From positions 1,800,501-1,864,500 of the forward strand of contig NZ_JAUTBL010000002.1 of the NCBI RefSeq assembly GCF_030819275.1: 64,000 bases of DNA. The letters are read 5' to 3'. Position 1 is the first letter of the stretch, and every line of letters starts with the position of its first letter. The DNA is from Agrobacterium larrymoorei (GTDB taxonomy: Bacteria > Pseudomonadota > Alphaproteobacteria > Rhizobiales > Rhizobiaceae). The notes beneath the pieces were generated by a model. The model ran no database searches, was not told the origin of the DNA, and worked only from the letters and a program-made list of their open reading frames with translations. The translations under genes and the position numbers were made by a program. Positions 35,066 to 44,725 of this stretch are shown here, piece by piece.

Positions 35066-35914
35066 TCAATGAGAGGGCGCGGACCAGCGGCAGAGCTTGC
35101 GCTGAAGCAGCACGAGCCCGGCATTGGCCGCGAGGCCGAGAAGCGCCAGAAGAAGAATTGACGCATACATCAGCGGAATCTGGAAATTGTACTGGGCGTT
35201 CATCACCTGAAAGCCGACGCCCTTGTTGGCACCGATCATCTCGGCAGCAATGAGCAGCAGAAGCGCGGTGGTGGCGGAAAGGCGCAAGCCGACGAAGATG
35301 GCAGGAACGGACGCAGGCAACACCACACGGCGAAAGATCGCAATCGGCCCAGCCCCATAAGTGCGCGCCATCTCGATCAGCTTGCGGTCCACTTCTTTGA
35401 CGCCGCCGATGGTCGATAGCAGGATCGGGAAGAGCGTCGCCCAGAAGATGACGAAGACCTTTGAGGCTTCACCGAGCCCCAGCATCAGAATGAAGACAGG
35501 GTAGAGCGCCAGCGCTGACGTCTGGCGGAAGAATTGCAGAAGCGGGTCGAGAGCCCGCTCCACCGCCGCCACCTGCCCCATGAAGAGGCCGAGCGGAATA
35601 CCGATGGCGACGGCCGCTGCGAAGGCAATGCCGGATCTCTGGAGGCTGATCGCGATGTCGTCTATCAACGCTCCGCCGACAATGCCCTTCCACAGCGCGG
35701 CAATAATGGTGTCAAGCCGTGGAAAGACCGCCGGGTTGATCCACCCCTGCGTGCTCGAAATTTGCCAGGCTGCCAGAAAGGCGAGCACTAGACCGTAGCG
35801 GGAGAGGAACGGCGCGACATAGCGGTTCGCCACCTGTAGGGCGACGGGCGTTCGCTTCTCGCCCCGATAATCCAGAACCCCTGAATGCGTGGACTTTACC
35901 TCGTCATAGGACAT
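35066..35914 (-). CDS. ssuC: Sulfonate-type ABC transporter permease (SsuC/TauC-like)
   Basis: The 282-residue protein has about six hydrophobic segments and the conserved cytoplasmic loop IEMARTYGAGPIAIFRRVVLPASVP. LMLGLGEASKVFVIFWATLFPI matches the SsuC/TauC family. The N-terminal 30 residues are hydrophilic. It lies between the monooxygenase gene (9 nt upstream) and the binding-protein gene. Confidence 0.88.
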   Translation of the reverse strand: MSYDEVKSTHSGVLDYRGEKRTPVALQVANRYVAPFLSRYGLVLAFLAAWQISSTQGWINPAVFPRLDTIIAALWKGIVGGALIDDIAISLQRSGIAFAAAVAIGIPLGLFMGQVAAVERALDPLLQFFRQTSALALYPVFILMLGLGEASKVFVIFWATLFPILLSTIGGVKEVDRKLIEMARTYGAGPIAIFRRVVLPASVPAIFVGLRLSATTALLLLIAAEMIGANKGVGFQVMNAQYNFQIPLMYASILLLALLGLAANAGLVLLQRKLCRWSAPSH

Positions 35915-35923
35915 GATCGCACC

Positions 35924-37276
35924 TCACTCCGCTGCCTGGGCAATCGGCTGCTGAACCGACCAGCGATTGACGGGATATGGCAGGCCGAGATTCTCGCGAA
36001 GAGTTATCCCTTCATATTTCGTTCTGAAGAGGCCACGACGCTGCAGCTCTGGAATGACGAGATCGACGAAATCATCGAGCGCTGTCGGAAGCCATGGCGG
36101 CAGGATGTTAAAGCCGTCAGCCGCTTCATTCTCGAACCATTCCTGCAAGGTATCCACGATGGTTTCCGGCGTGCCGACGATGGTAAAATGCCCGCGGGCG
36201 GAAGCGACCCACTGGTAGAGCTGGCGGATGGTGAAGTTGTTTTCGTCGGCAATCTGACGCAGCAGCGCCTGGCGGCTTTTCATCCCTTCCGTCGGCGGCG
36301 CGACGGGCAGCGGGCCATCGAGATCATACCCGCGAAGGTCGAGCGTACCGCCCGTCAAACCGTTGAGAAGACCAACGCCATCCTCTTCCAGAATGAGCGA
36401 AGTCAGCCTCTCGTACTTCTCCTGCGCTTCCGCCTGGGTTCTGCCTACGAACGGCGACACACCGGGCATGACAAGAATGTGGTTTGGATCGCGGCCGAGG
36501 CGACGAGCGCGCGTCTTGATGTCGCGATAAAATTCCTGCGCCCTATCGAGGTGCTGATGCGCGGTGAAGATCACCTCGGCGGTTGCCGCAGCCAGATCGC
36601 GACCATCTTCCGACTGTCCGGCCTGCACAATGACGGGATGGCCCTGCGGCGAGCGCGGTACGTTGAGCGGGCCACGTACCTGAAAATGGTCACCTCGGTG
36701 GTTGGTCTCATGCAGCTTGGCCTTGTCGTAAAAGACACCGCTCTCCACGTCGCGCACAAAGGCATCGTCCTCGAAACTGTCCCATAGCGTCTTGACGACA
36801 TCCACATGTTCGGCGGCCCGTTTATACCGGCTGGCATGGGGCAGTTGGGTATCAAGATTGAAATTCTGCGCAGCGGAATCGCCGGTGGTCGTCACCACGT
36901 TCCACCCTGCCCTGCCGCCGGAAATAAGATCCAGCGACGCAAACTTGCGGGCCGTCAGATAGGGCTCCTCATAGGTGGTGGACGAGGTGGCGATAAAGCC
37001 GAGGTTCTTGGTGAAAGGGGCGAGCGCCGAGAACAAAGTTGTCGGTTCGAAACCGGCCACTCTGGCATTGCCACCTTCCCGCGCCCCTCCGAAGCCGATG
37101 GCAAGATTGTCCGCGAGAAAATACGCATCGAACAATCCGCGTTCGGCAGTCTGAGCCAGCTGCTTGTGAAATTCGAAGCTGACCGCACCATCCACCGGCT
37201 GATCGGGATGACGCCATGATGCGATATGCTGCCCACCGCCGGGCAGGAATGCACCCAGTCTTATCTTGCGTGCCAT
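35924..37276 (-). CDS. FMN-dependent LLM-class monooxygenase (NtaA/SnaA/DszA/SoxA type)
   Basis: The 450-residue protein is a flavin-dependent monooxygenase of the luciferase-like superfamily. MARKIRLGAFLPGGGQHIASWRHP, AERGLFDAYFLADNLA and SGGRAGWNVVTTTGDSAAQNF are characteristic of the NtaA/SnaA/DszA group. Members cleave C-S or C-N bonds of nitrilotriacetate, dibenzothiophene sulfone or similar compounds with reduced FMN from a separate reductase; no reductase gene is present. It heads the sulfonate-type transporter operon, so it probably degrades the imported compound for sulfur. GAGGA precedes the ATG at 37276. Confidence 0.92.
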   Translation of the reverse strand: MARKIRLGAFLPGGGQHIASWRHPDQPVDGAVSFEFHKQLAQTAERGLFDAYFLADNLAIGFGGAREGGNARVAGFEPTTLFSALAPFTKNLGFIATSSTTYEEPYLTARKFASLDLISGGRAGWNVVTTTGDSAAQNFNLDTQLPHASRYKRAAEHVDVVKTLWDSFEDDAFVRDVESGVFYDKAKLHETNHRGDHFQVRGPLNVPRSPQGHPVIVQAGQSEDGRDLAAATAEVIFTAHQHLDRAQEFYRDIKTRARRLGRDPNHILVMPGVSPFVGRTQAEAQEKYERLTSLILEEDGVGLLNGLTGGTLDLRGYDLDGPLPVAPPTEGMKSRQALLRQIADENNFTIRQLYQWVASARGHFTIVGTPETIVDTLQEWFENEAADGFNILPPWLPTALDDFVDLVIPELQRRGLFRTKYEGITLRENLGLPYPVNRWSVQQPIAQAAE

Positions 37277-37572
37277 TGGTTCCTCGCTTTGAAACTCTGC
37301 CGCGTCTGCCTTCAGGCAGATATGCGGACCGTTCAGCCACAGCACCCGTTCATCACGTGCCGCCTGGAAAGAAACCTACATTGTCTACTAATTTTATATA
37401 GAAAAGGGATTGCTCGATTGCGGATGGTGAGCAAAAATATTTCTGTTGTTATCAGCTAAAGCAAAACAAACGAAAAAATGTTCGACACCGGGCACTCGTG
37501 CGTGGTCACGTTCGGAGAGCAGGCACAGGCGAAGCGACAAAGCGCGCACAGCTGGCACAGGGAAATGACCAA
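37277..37572. other. Intergenic region upstream of the monooxygenase operon
   Basis: No gene is supported here. An AT-rich stretch at about 37378-37450 probably holds the operon promoter. The stretch 37480-37560 is GC-rich and shows no motif that I can name. Confidence 0.4.
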
Positions 37573-37601
37573 CAAAAGCCGCCCGTGGAAAACGGACGGC
37601 T
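37573..37601 (-). terminator. Rho-independent terminator of degP
   Basis: The minus strand forms a 10-bp stem (37577-37586 with 37592-37601, one G-U pair) followed by a T-rich tail. It lies 45 nt beyond the degP stop codon. Confidence 0.8.
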
Positions 37602-37646
37602 GTCGTCATTCGCGCTGGAGAATCACAAAGATCAGACCGGAACAGA

Positions 37647-39194
37647 CTATTCCAGCGGTATCGCCACAAAACGCAGATTGCCCTGCGCATCGGCAATCAT
37701 CATATGCGCGTTCTTACGTCCAGCAGACTTCAAACCATTGACGCGCACCATCACGTCGCCCGGCACTTCCATGAAGTCTTGTCCGACCTCGACGATCACA
37801 TCACCCGCTTTGACGCCCTTCTGCTCTGCAATAGAGCCTGGCGCAACGCTTGCCACATAGACGCCCTCGACGCTTTCGGCGACGCCCTTCTCGGTCTTCA
37901 ACTCGTCGGTCAGCGCCACGAGGTTCATGCCGAGCACCGTCTGCGCTGCCTCGCGTGTATCGGGCGCCTGCTGCTCGGTCTCGCCTTTCTTATCCTCCGG
38001 TGCCGTCATTTCGCCGCCATCGCCATCGTCCGGCATGGCGTCATCGCTACCCGCACCGGGCTGCTGATCTTCGGCACTGTCCTGCAACTGGCCGAGCTTG
38101 ACCTTCACCGTCTCCTCCTTGCCGTCGCGCAGTACGACGACATCGACTTCCTTGCCGACTGGGCTTTCTGCCACGATCCGCGGCAGATCACGCATCTCGT
38201 GAATCGGCTTCCCATCGAAGTTCAGGACGACGTCGCCCGGCTTGATCGGACCGTTCTCGACAGGTCCGCCCTTGACGACGCCGGAAATCAGCGCGCCCTT
38301 GGCACTGTCCATGCCAAGGCTGGAGGCAACATCGTCCGTGACCGGTTGAACGCGGACGCCAAGCCAGCCGCGACGGGTTTCGCCGAACTCGATCAACTGC
38401 TGCACGATGTTCTGCGCAAGCTCTGTCGGAACGGCAAAACCGATACCGATCGAGCCACCGCTCGGCGAAATGATCGCCGTGTTGATGCCGATGACTTCAC
38501 CCTTCATGTTGAAGAGCGGCCCACCGGAGTTGCCCTTGTTGATGGCAGCATCCGTCTGGATGAAGTTGTCATAGGGACCGGCGTTGATGTTGCGGCCTCG
38601 GGCCGAAACAACACCGACAGTCAGCGAGCCGCCGAGGCCGAAAGGATTGCCGATCGCCATCACCCAATCGCCGATACGCATGGTGCGAGAGTCGCCGAAT
38701 TTGACAGCTTTGAGGGGCGCTTTCGGCTCCACCTTCAGAACCGAAAGGTCCGTCTTGGTGTCGGTGCCGACCAGCTTTGCCTTGAGCTTGTTGCCGTTCG
38801 GGAAGATCACCTCGATATCGTCAGCGCCTTCGATGACGTGATTGTTGGTGACGACGTAACCTGCCGGATCGATGACGAAGCCCGAACCGAGAGAGCTTAC
38901 CTTCTCCCCGCTTTCGGGCTTCTGATTGTCGAAATAATCCTTGAAGAACTCCTGGAACGGCGAACCGTCAGGAATGCGCGGCGGCGTCGGACCCTTGCCC
39001 TCGGCCTTCACACTTTGCGAGGTGGAAATATTCACCACCGCATCGAGAAGCGGTGCAGCGAGATCGGCAACGGAAGCCGGCCCATTGGTCTGCGCCATCG
39101 CACCCGCCGGCAAGGCGATACCACCGGACAAAACGGCAAAAGCTGCCAAACCGGCAACGCTGCTGCGAAAGGGCGAAAATCGGGTCACGGGCAT
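37647..39194 (-). CDS. degP: DegP/HtrA-family periplasmic serine protease
   Basis: The 515-residue protein has a signal peptide ending near GAMAQ. The catalytic triad is visible: His in VVTNNHVIEGADD, Asp in TDLSVLKV and Ser in AAINKGNSGGPLFNMKG. Two PDZ domains follow, the second after an acidic insertion (EDQQPGAGSDDAMPDDGDGGEMTAP). The enzyme degrades or refolds damaged envelope proteins. GAGGA lies upstream of the ATG at 39194, which is chosen over an ATG at 39215. A terminator separates it from hflC, so it has its own promoter. Confidence 0.95.
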   Translation of the reverse strand: MPVTRFSPFRSSVAGLAAFAVLSGGIALPAGAMAQTNGPASVADLAAPLLDAVVNISTSQSVKAEGKGPTPPRIPDGSPFQEFFKDYFDNQKPESGEKVSSLGSGFVIDPAGYVVTNNHVIEGADDIEVIFPNGNKLKAKLVGTDTKTDLSVLKVEPKAPLKAVKFGDSRTMRIGDWVMAIGNPFGLGGSLTVGVVSARGRNINAGPYDNFIQTDAAINKGNSGGPLFNMKGEVIGINTAIISPSGGSIGIGFAVPTELAQNIVQQLIEFGETRRGWLGVRVQPVTDDVASSLGMDSAKGALISGVVKGGPVENGPIKPGDVVLNFDGKPIHEMRDLPRIVAESPVGKEVDVVVLRDGKEETVKVKLGQLQDSAEDQQPGAGSDDAMPDDGDGGEMTAPEDKKGETEQQAPDTREAAQTVLGMNLVALTDELKTEKGVAESVEGVYVASVAPGSIAEQKGVKAGDVIVEVGQDFMEVPGDVMVRVNGLKSAGRKNAHMMIADAQGNLRFVAIPLE

Positions 39195-39369
39195 CAAGCG
39201 TCCTCGCATCTGCAAATAGTAGCCTCAAGCTTTAGTAGCCAAGCATAAGGCGGAATGATGAAGTGTGAAAAACCTTTTCGTGAAGAGCACGCGAATCTTC
39301 GCGGTCCTTCCACTGCAAATAAAGGCCTATCTTAAACCCCTAAACAGCACACGGACTTTCTTCCATAAG

Positions 39370-39394
39370 AAAAGGCCGCTCGCGGCGGCCTTTT
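39370..39394. terminator. Terminator between hflC and degP
   Basis: AAAAGGCCGC (39370-39379) pairs perfectly with GCGGCCTTTT (39385-39394). The A and T ends make it symmetrical, so it could act in either direction. It lies 21 nt beyond the hflC stop codon. Confidence 0.8.
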
Positions 39395-39414
39395 CAATTT
39401 CATACGTTCAACAA

Positions 39415-40365
39415 TTAGTTCGCTGGCGCTTGTGCCGGCGCCGTGGTGGGTGCTGCCGGAGCGGCGGGGGCTGAACCCTGCGGCTGCGTGCCGTTGATGT
39501 TGTTGAAATAGCGGAAGAAGGTCGAATCCGGCGAAAGAACCAGGGTCGTCCCGTTACCCGTCAGCGAGTTTGCGTAAGCCGTCATCGAGCGGTAGAACTC
39601 GAAGAAAGCCGGGTCGCGCTGGAAGGCCTCGCCGAAGATGCGGTTGCGTTCCGCGTCGCCCTCACCGCGCAGCACTTCAGACTGGCGCTGGGCATCGGAT
39701 TCAAGCTCGACGACCTGACGATCAGCGATAGCACGACGGCGCTGACCCTCTTCGTTACCACGGGCGCGGATCAGTTCGGCTTCCGCCAGACGCTCGGACT
39801 TCATGCGATCGAAGGTCTGCTGCGACACTTCCTGCGTGAGATCCGTACGACGAATACGGACGTCAACGATGCTGATACCGAGCGACTCGGCGTCAGGACG
39901 CAGATCGTCACGCACTTCCTGCATCATGGATGCGCGGGCATCCGACAGAGCGGATTCAAAGCCACGCAGGCCATAGACCCGGCGAAGCGATGCATCGAGA
40001 CGGGTACGCAGACGCGATTCCGCCGAGAGCTGATCGCCCGACACGGTTTCACGGAAACGACGTGCATCGGTGATGCGATAGACCACGAAGGCGTCGACTT
40101 CATAGAACTTGCCGCCGGAGACCTGAACACGGATGTTGTCGTGGTCGAAGCGCAGCGCACGGTTTTCGATATACTGAACGCGATCGGCATCCATGAAGGC
40201 GAATGGCAGCTTGAAGTACAGGCCTGGCTGCGTCTTCACATCCTGGATCTGACCGAAGCGGACGACGATCGCCTGCTGCCGCTCATTGACCACGAAAACT
40301 GAGGAGTAGACGAGGAAGAACAGGATCGCGAGGCCAACGAGAATTGCCGTAAGACGATTGCTCAT
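39415..40365 (-). CDS. hflC: HflC, membrane protease modulator
   Basis: The 316-residue protein has one N-terminal membrane segment (LTAILVGLAILFFLVYSSVFVV) and a periplasmic SPFH/band 7 domain (NERQQAIVVRFGQIQDVKTQPGLYFKLPF). A coiled-coil part rich in Glu and Arg follows, then an Ala/Pro-rich tail. With HflK it forms a large assembly that surrounds FtsH and limits its access to membrane substrates. It begins 1 nt after the hflK stop codon. Confidence 0.96.
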   Translation of the reverse strand: MSNRLTAILVGLAILFFLVYSSVFVVNERQQAIVVRFGQIQDVKTQPGLYFKLPFAFMDADRVQYIENRALRFDHDNIRVQVSGGKFYEVDAFVVYRITDARRFRETVSGDQLSAESRLRTRLDASLRRVYGLRGFESALSDARASMMQEVRDDLRPDAESLGISIVDVRIRRTDLTQEVSQQTFDRMKSERLAEAELIRARGNEEGQRRRAIADRQVVELESDAQRQSEVLRGEGDAERNRIFGEAFQRDPAFFEFYRSMTAYANSLTGNGTTLVLSPDSTFFRYFNNINGTQPQGSAPAAPAAPTTAPAQAPAN

Positions 40366-40366
40366 G

Positions 40367-41494
40367 TCAGTTGCCTCCCTGCTGTGCTGCGCCGGTATTG
40401 CCGCGCATCATTTCATTCAGAGGCAGATATGGCACCACGCCCTGCTTTTCATCGATGATGATCTTGTTCGAACCCTTCAGCACCTGCTCCATCGTTTCGA
40501 TGAACATGCGCTCACGGGTCACTTCCGGTGCCGTCCGATACTGGTCGTAAATCGAGATGAAGCGCTGTGCCTCACCTTGAGATTCGTTGACGACACGGCT
40601 CTTGTAAGCATTCGCCTCTTCGACGATCTGGGCTGCCTGACCGCGTGCCGCACCAAGCTTCTGGTTGGCATACTGGTTGGCTTCCTGCACGAAGCGGTCT
40701 TCATCCTGCTCGGCACGCTGCACTTCATCGAAGGCATCGGCAACTTCGCGCGGCGGTGCCGCATCTTCGATCGCAACAGCATTGATGGAAATGCCGGCGC
40801 CATAGCTGTCCATCGTCGCCTGGATGATGCTGCGAACATCCGCCGCAATCGCCTGACGATTGTCACGGAAGATGTCCTGCGCCGGACGACGGCCAACGAC
40901 TTCACGCATGGCGCTTTCGGAAACCTGCTGAAGGGTCTCAGCCGGCGTGTCGACGTTGAAGAGATAGGATTTCGGATCGGAGACCGTATAGAGAACCGAG
41001 AACTGGACGTTGACGATGTTCTGGTCGCCGGTCAGCATCACGCCGGTGGCAGCGGACGAAGACGTCGCGCGTGCGCCGATGTTCTGCTGCTGCTCGGTGA
41101 CCTTGACGATCTCGACAGTCTCGATAGGCCAGAAGTGATAGTGCAGACCCGGCATCGACACTTCGTTCTTCGGCTTGCCGAAGCGAAGCTCGACGCCGCG
41201 TTCATCAGGCTGAACCGTGTAGATGGACTGAATGCCGATAAAGGCGAGGATCACGAGGACGATGATGGCGACGACGCCACCATTGAAGCCACCCGGAAGC
41301 ATGTTTTTGAAACGATCCTGACTGCGACGGATGATCTCTTCCAGATCGGGCGGGCCGCCATTGCCGTTACCGCCGCCGCGTGGGCGGTTTGGCCCTTGTC
41401 CCCAAGGTCCACCCTGGTTGTTTCCTCCGCCGCCGCCACTATTACCGCCGCCGCCCCAAGGGCCGCCGCCGCCATTCTGATTGCTCCAGGGCAT
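40367..41494 (-). CDS. hflK: HflK, membrane protease modulator
   Basis: The 375-residue protein has a glycine- and asparagine-rich cytoplasmic N-terminus, a membrane segment (VVAIIVLVILAFIGIQSIYTV) and the SPFH/band 7 domain (PDERGVELRFGKPKNEVSMPGLHYHFWP). The long helical part AEQDEDRFVQEANQYANQKLGAARGQAAQIVEEA follows. It pairs with HflC encoded immediately downstream. The gene starts 147 nt after folA. Confidence 0.96.
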   Translation of the reverse strand: MPWSNQNGGGGPWGGGGNSGGGGGNNQGGPWGQGPNRPRGGGNGNGGPPDLEEIIRRSQDRFKNMLPGGFNGGVVAIIVLVILAFIGIQSIYTVQPDERGVELRFGKPKNEVSMPGLHYHFWPIETVEIVKVTEQQQNIGARATSSSAATGVMLTGDQNIVNVQFSVLYTVSDPKSYLFNVDTPAETLQQVSESAMREVVGRRPAQDIFRDNRQAIAADVRSIIQATMDSYGAGISINAVAIEDAAPPREVADAFDEVQRAEQDEDRFVQEANQYANQKLGAARGQAAQIVEEANAYKSRVVNESQGEAQRFISIYDQYRTAPEVTRERMFIETMEQVLKGSNKIIIDEKQGVVPYLPLNEMMRGNTGAAQQGGN

Positions 41495-41640
41495 TCATAC
41501 CTCTTTGTTATAAAAACTTTCCCGCTCCCTCTCCAACGCGCTTTTGCACAGCCGGCGGGAATATCGTCCTCGTTATAAGAAGGCAAAGCGTCTGTTTCAA
41601 CGCAGGGGCGGTACTTTAATACCCGTCCAGCCCAAATAGT

Positions 41641-42168
41641 TCACTTTGCCGCAGCGCGGCGCCGATAGGTTGAAAACCGCACCGGATAATCGTCTTTTTC
41701 CCCGGCTGGCAGGGTGGTTTCGTCGGTTTTCTCAAAAATGGCCGGATCGATTTCCGGAAAAAACGTGTCGCCATCCAGTTCAACTTCCACATGGGTGACG
41801 GAAAGTTGATCGGCAAACGGCATAGCCTGACGGTAAATCTCGCCCCCGCCTGCTACGTAAACCGCATCCACACCAAGCACTCGAGCCTGTGCTTTTGCCT
41901 GCGACAAACCCTTCTCAAGCGAAGAAACGACCTCAACACCGTCGGGCTTATAATCGGGATTACGGCTGATGATAATGTGAGGGCGTCCAGGCAATGGTCT
42001 CTCACCAACGGAGAGAAACGTCTTGCGGCCCATGATCATTGGCTTGCCCATGGTCTCAGCCTTGAAGCGCTTGAGATCGGAAGACAGCTTCCACGGCATG
42101 TCCAGTTCACGCCCAATGACATTGTTTCGGGAAACCGCGGCAATCAAAACGATGCGGGGTTCACTCAT
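41641..42168 (-). CDS. folA: Dihydrofolate reductase
   Basis: The 175-residue enzyme reduces dihydrofolate with [28 protein letters not shown] and [25 protein letters not shown] are the substrate and cofactor regions, and [18 protein letters not shown] is the conserved glycine loop. Its ATG overlaps the thyA stop codon (ATGA). Coupling makes sense because thymidylate synthase produces the dihydrofolate that this enzyme recycles. Confidence 0.97.
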   Translation of the reverse strand: MSEPRIVLIAAVSRNNVIGRELDMPWKLSSDLKRFKAETMGKPMIMGRKTFLSVGERPLPGRPHIIISRNPDYKPDGVEVVSSLEKGLSQAKAQARVLGVDAVYVAGGGEIYRQAMPFADQLSVTHVEVELDGDTFFPEIDPAIFEKTDETTLPAGEKDDYPVRFSTYRRRAAAK

Positions 42169-42959
42169 ACCGCAATCGGCGCCTTGATGCTTGAATCGGC
42201 CTCGTAATTCTCCAGCGCAAAGTCTTCGAACTTAAAGGAAAACAGATCGCGCACGGCGGGATTGAGCCGCATCGTCGGCAAAGGCTTCGGCGTGCGCGTC
42301 ATCTGCAACTCGGCCTGCTCGAAATGGTTGGCATAGATATGCGCGTCACCCAGCGTGTGAACGAAATCGCCGGACTTCAAGCCCGTCACCTGCGCCACCA
42401 TCAGCGTCAGCAAGGCGTAAGACGCGATGTTGAACGGCACACCGAGAAAGATATCGGCCGAGCGCTGGTAGAGCTGGCAGGAGAGTTTGCCATCCGAGAC
42501 ATAGAACTGGAACAGGCAGTGACATGGCGGAAGCGCCATTTCGTCCACCAGCGCCGGGTTCCAGGCCGAAACGATGTGGCGGCGGGAATTGGGGTTGGTC
42601 TTCAGGCCTTCTATGAGAAGCTGGATCTGGTCGATATGGCGACCATCAGGTGCCGGCCAGGAGCGCCACTGCGCACCGTAGACCGGTCCGAGATCGCCCT
42701 TCTCATCCGCCCACTCATCCCAGATGGTTACGCCGTTTTCCTTAAGGTAGGCGATGTTGGTATCGCCCTTCAGGAACCACAAGAGCTCATGAATGATGGA
42801 GCGCAAGTGCAGCTTCTTTGTTGTCAGTACCGGGAAGCCTTCGGAAAGATCGAAACGCATCTGGTAGCCGAAAACAGAGCGCGTGCCCGTGCCTGTACGA
42901 TCGCCGCGATCGCTGCCCGTTTCCATCACATGCCGAAGAAGATCGAGATATTGCTTCAT
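42165..42959 (-). CDS. thyA: Thymidylate synthase
   Basis: The 264-residue enzyme makes dTMP from dUMP and methylene-tetrahydrofolate. [31 protein letters not shown] and the active site [11 protein letters not shown] with its nucleophilic cysteine are clear. [24 protein letters not shown] and [14 protein letters not shown] are further motifs. The ATG at 42959 gives the usual 264-residue length and has GGCGGGA upstream; the longer frame from 43088 is rejected. Confidence 0.98.
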   Translation of the reverse strand: MKQYLDLLRHVMETGSDRGDRTGTGTRSVFGYQMRFDLSEGFPVLTTKKLHLRSIIHELLWFLKGDTNIAYLKENGVTIWDEWADEKGDLGPVYGAQWRSWPAPDGRHIDQIQLLIEGLKTNPNSRRHIVSAWNPALVDEMALPPCHCLFQFYVSDGKLSCQLYQRSADIFLGVPFNIASYALLTLMVAQVTGLKSGDFVHTLGDAHIYANHFEQAELQMTRTPKPLPTMRLNPAVRDLFSFKFEDFALENYEADSSIKAPIAV

Positions 42960-43053
42960 GTCGTCCCGCCACCGAGTCTCTTTGGGGTACATCTTATACC
43001 CCTTCCCGGCAGCGGAACCAATCGATTGACGTCGTTCTCCAGAACTTTTGCGC

Positions 43054-43362
43054 TTAGACCGTCTCGAGCTTTCCGAGATGTTTGGCAACGAGGTAGTAGA
43101 AGGTCACGCGGGACTTGCTGCGGTCGCTCGCCATCGCCTTCGCCGTGGCATCGATTGCGGCATCCGCATCTGCGCCATCGACGCCGAGCTTCTTGGCGCA
43201 CCATCCGCTCTTCACCCGCGCCAGCTCCTCCGGGTCGGATGACGATACCAAGGCCGAGTCGCGATTGCGAAGCGCTATGCCCAAATACTTGACGATCTTG
43301 TTCACCACGGCTTCATCGGCATTGGCATCGTACTTCTTCACATCTGCAAGATAGTCCGTCAT
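43054..43362 (-). CDS. DUF2853 family protein
   Basis: The 102-residue soluble protein begins [31 protein letters not shown] and ends [17 protein letters not shown]. This fits the DUF2853 family, small helical proteins with no known function. GGAGG lies upstream of the ATG at 43362. It reads in the same direction as thyA, 94 nt away, and may be co-transcribed. Confidence 0.85.
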   Translation of the reverse strand: MTDYLADVKKYDANADEAVVNKIVKYLGIALRNRDSALVSSSDPEELARVKSGWCAKKLGVDGADADAAIDATAKAMASDRSKSRVTFYYLVAKHLGKLETV

Positions 43363-43534
43363 TTCCTTATCCTCCATGTTGAGCGGCCAGATCGTTTTCA
43401 CAGCCACTTCTGGAAGAAGATGTTCTAAGCCTGCAACCGCGTCAAGAATCTCATGCCACAGTCAACGTGTCCGTCCTTTACGGAAATGTCACAAGACCTC
43501 TTTTCTAAGCGCGCGGAAATGCCTATATGACCTC

Positions 43535-43870
43535 TGCCGGATGCAAATCCGGCTATGGCGATAAACGGTCGATGGAATAAACCTATTGGACCCGGGGGCG
43601 GTACCCGGCGCCTCCACCAAAAACCGGCGGCTTCTTATGAAAAGGCCGGCTTTTGATGGGGGCGAAATAGGATCGACAAGGGCGTAAAGATCGAACTTTT
43701 GCTCGGCATGATACCGCCGTTATCGGGTCACAAGTGTAGTTGCAAATGACAACAACGCTAAGGAATACGCTCTCGCTGCCTAATGGCGGTGCGGGAATTC
43801 CGCTCTAAGTCCTTACGGTTAGCCCCGTAAGGCGGGGTTCGGAGGTACCTGGCAACAGAAACCTCCACCT
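43535..43870 (+). ncRNA. ssrA: tmRNA, permuted two-piece form
   Basis: The gene is circularly permuted as in other alphaproteobacteria. The acceptor piece ends at 43619 in CGCCTCCACCA. Its seven bases CGCCTCC pair with GGGGGCG at 43658-43664, the 5' end of the coding piece. A 38-nt intervening stretch (43620-43657) with its own hairpin is presumably removed. The coding piece contains the tag frame at 43742-43783, which encodes ANDNNAKEYALAA and a stop. The RNA rescues stalled ribosomes. The outer ends (about 43535 and 43870) are estimates; a TATAT at 43524-43528 suits a -10 element. Confidence 0.92.
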
Positions 43871-44059
43871 TCTCCCCTCTCTCGAAATTCGTTATATGGT
43901 GCGTCTGACTCGCTTCTGGTACGCTGAAGATCGCGCATATATTTGCCGCGGTTGAACGATAGGACATGCTGCAAGCGGTGAAGGCTTTTTCGTTGCTGCG
44001 CACTAAGACATTGCGTATACTCAGGTAAAAGACGTTCGAATAAGGAAAGACAGGACCGT

Positions 44060-44566
44060 ATGGGGCAGGATCATATCCGTTACGACATTCTCGCACAGGA
44101 TGCCCTTCGCGGCGTTATCCGCAAGGTTCTGAGCGAGGTTGCGGCCACTGGTCGGCTGCCGGGCGATCACCACTTCTTCATTACGTTCCTGACCGGCGCG
44201 CCGGGTGTGCGGATCTCTCAGCACCTCAAGGCAAAATATGCCGAGCAGATGACGATCGTCATTCAGCACCAGTTCTGGGACTTGAAGGTCACCGAAACAC
44301 TTTTCGAGATCGGTCTGTCCTTCTCCGACACGCCTGAAAAGCTCGTCATCCCCTTCAACGCCATCCGTGGCTTCTACGACCCGTCGGTCAATTTCGAACT
44401 CGAATTCGACGTTCCCCTCGCCGAAGAGGAAGAAGTTCAGGAAGCGGAAATCACCGCCTACCCTGTGCCCGCTGAAGGCAAGGTTCAGCCGGAAGAGAAG
44501 AAGGCTGACGAGGAAAAGAAGGCAGGCTCGGTTGTATCCCTGGATGCCTTCCGCAAGAACAAGTAA
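44060..44566 (+). CDS. sspB: SspB, adaptor delivering ssrA-tagged proteins to ClpXP
   Basis: The 168-residue protein matches the alphaproteobacterial SspB family (DUF1321). IRYDILAQDALRGVIRKVLSEV and HHFFITFLTGAPGVRISQHLKAKYAEQMTIVIQHQFWDL form the peptide-binding domain. An acidic linker leads to the C-terminal GSVVSLDAFRKNK, which resembles the ClpX-binding tail of SspB. It binds the tmRNA tag. It lies just downstream of ssrA, whose tag it would recognise. Confidence 0.93.
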   Translation: MGQDHIRYDILAQDALRGVIRKVLSEVAATGRLPGDHHFFITFLTGAPGVRISQHLKAKYAEQMTIVIQHQFWDLKVTETLFEIGLSFSDTPEKLVIPFNAIRGFYDPSVNFELEFDVPLAEEEEVQEAEITAYPVPAEGKVQPEEKKADEEKKAGSVVSLDAFRKNK

Positions 44567-44725
44567 GGCGTCTGGCGTTCTGGTGAGCGCCGCGCACCAG
44601 CCGTCGACCACGAAAACGTGTCGCGTTTTTTCAGGACTGCTCCTCACGTTTTAGATTCTAGTTTCTGGCATGTTGTCATCGCAAAGCTCTCCACCGCTTT
44701 GCGCAACATACTCTAGGAGAGCTGC

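Noticed and set aside
37704..39248. 514-codon plus-strand frame opposite degP
   Set aside because: The translation is rich in His, Arg and Asp without any motif and mirrors the degP codon structure. DegP on the minus strand is unambiguous.
40358..41578. 406-codon plus-strand frame opposite hflK
   Set aside because: It is a shadow of hflK; the translation has no recognisable domains.
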